A stretch of 10,301 nucleotides of DNA, taken from NCBI GenBank assembly GCA_003105245.1, contig PQAI01000131.1:1-10301 (forward strand), given 5' to 3'. This DNA is from Betaproteobacteria bacterium. GTDB lineage: Bacteria > Pseudomonadota > Gammaproteobacteria > Burkholderiales > Usitatibacteraceae. This document shows positions 9,752 to 10,301 of the stretch, in pieces; position 1 is the stretch's first letter, and each line of letters begins with the position of its first letter. The position numbers and the translations under genes were made by a program. The notes under the pieces were generated by a model that did not search any database, had not been told where the DNA came from, and saw nothing but the letters and a program-made list of their open reading frames with translations.

Positions 9752-10056
9752 AGCGCCTCTGCAACGCCGCGAACCTCCCCGAGGCGCACATCCTCGCGGG
9801 GTGGCTCGCCCAGCGCGGCATCCGGGTGCGCGTCCTCAACGCCAACGCCGCGGGCGCGCTCGGGGAGATCCCCGTGGACGCCGCCGCGCCGCAGCTCTGG
9901 CTGGAGGAGCCCCGCGACGAGGAGCGCGCCCGCCGCGCCCTCGAGGAGTTCCGGGCCCAGGGCGCCGGTCCCCCGAGGCGCTGCCCCGCCTGCGGCGAGG
10001 ACAATCCCCCGGCCTTCGACCTGTGCTGGAAGTGCGGAGCCGCCCTGCCCGGCTGA
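9748..10056 (+). CDS. Small DUF2007-type protein with C-terminal zinc ribbon, probable CTG start
   Basis: A 102-residue protein in two parts. The N-terminal 65 or so residues resemble the DUF2007 'putative signal transducing protein' domain: KRLCNAANLPEAHILAGWLA, a short strand IRVRVLN, then GALGEIP and the PQLWLEE strand. The C-terminus is a zinc ribbon with Cys79, Cys82, Cys93 and Cys96 (CPAC and CWKC). No ATG, GTG or TTG lies at the expected start. The only place that gives the family's usual M-K-R-L opening is CTG at 9748-9750, which overlaps the TGA of ppsR as CTGA, like the ATGA overlaps elsewhere in the window. A GTG about 27 codons later would cut off most of the domain. The function of the family is not known; coupling to ppsR suggests it is co-made with the PpsA regulator. 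Confidence 0.8.
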   Translation: MKRLCNAANLPEAHILAGWLAQRGIRVRVLNANAAGALGEIPVDAAAPQLWLEEPRDEERARRALEEFRAQGAGPPRRCPACGEDNPPAFDLCWKCGAALPG

Positions 10057-10057
10057 A

Positions 10058-10076
10058 CGGCGCGTCGGGGGCGCCG
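10058..10076. repeat. Short inverted repeat between the zinc-ribbon gene and the next gene
   Basis: CGGCGC (10058-10063) and GCGCCG (10071-10076) can form a 6-bp GC stem with a 7-base loop, starting one base after the stop of the zinc-ribbon gene. No T-run follows, so termination is uncertain. A second pair, CCGGTG (10074-10079) and CACCGG (10100-10105), flanks the -10-like box. Confidence 0.3.
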
Positions 10077-10079
10077 GTG

Positions 10080-10085
10080 TAAAAT
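10080..10085 (+). promoter_or_regulatory. Probable -10 box for the secreted-protein gene
   Basis: TAAAAT matches TATAAT at five of six positions and is the only AT-rich stretch in the 60-bp gap. It lies 31 bases before the ATG at 10117. No convincing -35 is seen in the GC-rich inverted repeat upstream. Confidence 0.4.
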
Positions 10086-10116
10086 CCGCGCTTTCACCCC
10101 ACCGGACCCCGCCATC

Positions 10117-10301
10117 ATGAAGAAGCCGCTCCAGGCCCTCGCCTGCGCCGTCGCGCTCGCGCTCCCGCTCACTGCCGCCGCGCAGCAGCCCGCCGCCGGC
10201 ACGCCCGCCAACGCGAGCCAGGCCGATCCCGCGCGCCTCGCCAAGCTGCGCGAGCAGGCCCGCGCCGACCGCAAGGCGCTCGTCGCGAAGAACCTGCCGC
10301 T
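10117..10301 (+). CDS. Secreted, probably periplasmic protein (3' end outside window)
   Basis: Only the first 61 codons are in the window. MKKPLQALACAVALALPLTAAAQQ is a standard Sec signal peptide: two lysines, a hydrophobic core and an AAA cleavage site near residue 22. A low-complexity Pro/Ala linker follows, then a charged helical stretch DPARLAKLREQARADRKALV that ends at NLPL. This opening resembles small helical periplasmic proteins of betaproteobacteria, but too little is visible to assign a family. It has its own -10-like box, so it is probably a separate transcription unit from ppsR. Confidence 0.75.
   Translation, partial: MKKPLQALACAVALALPLTAAAQQPAAGTPANASQADPARLAKLREQARADRKALVAKNLP

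Overview
The window is very GC-rich, densely coded chromosomal DNA from a proteobacterium. It is most likely a betaproteobacterium: the divergent ppsA/ppsR pair, the zinc-ribbon DUF2007-type gene behind ppsR, the ElaA-type acetyltransferase, the acetoacetyl-CoA synthetase and the outer-membrane barrel (so Gram-negative) all fit. That placement is an inference from gene content and protein style, not from a marker gene. I see no rRNA, tRNA, CRISPR array, transposase or phage gene, and no gene-free stretch over 300 bases.

Left edge (1-960): the 5' part of a LysR-type regulator gene, CbbR-like at its N-terminus, reads leftward off the window. Divergent from it is a 93-residue protein I do not recognise. 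The AT-rich gap between them stands out from the GC-rich surroundings. It carries a 22-bp near-perfect palindrome lying over the regulator's start codon, further copies of the same half-site, and a good sigma-70-like promoter for the small gene. The small gene ends tail-to-tail with the next one, and both stop codons lie inside one perfect hairpin.

Centre (957-8776, all on the minus strand): seven closely packed genes in transcription order: ppsA (PEP synthase), an ElaA-type GNAT acetyltransferase, a glutathione S-transferase, bdhA (3-hydroxybutyrate dehydrogenase), an outer-membrane beta-barrel protein, pcp (pyroglutamyl peptidase I) and aacS (acetoacetyl-CoA synthetase). The first two junctions are 4-bp ATGA overlaps and the others are gaps of 8 to 52 bp, so this looks like one operon. 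BdhA and AacS together turn 3-hydroxybutyrate into acetoacetate and then acetoacetyl-CoA, the route used to consume 3-hydroxybutyrate or stored PHB. PpsA makes PEP from pyruvate, the entry to gluconeogenesis when carbon comes from such C2/C4 substrates. The link between the two is my inference from the layout.

Right side (8777-10301, plus strand): ppsR, the bifunctional kinase/phosphorylase that controls PpsA, is transcribed divergently from ppsA. It is followed by a small zinc-ribbon protein that seems to start at a CTG codon overlapping the ppsR stop. Last comes the 5' end of a gene for a secreted, probably periplasmic protein, which runs off the window.
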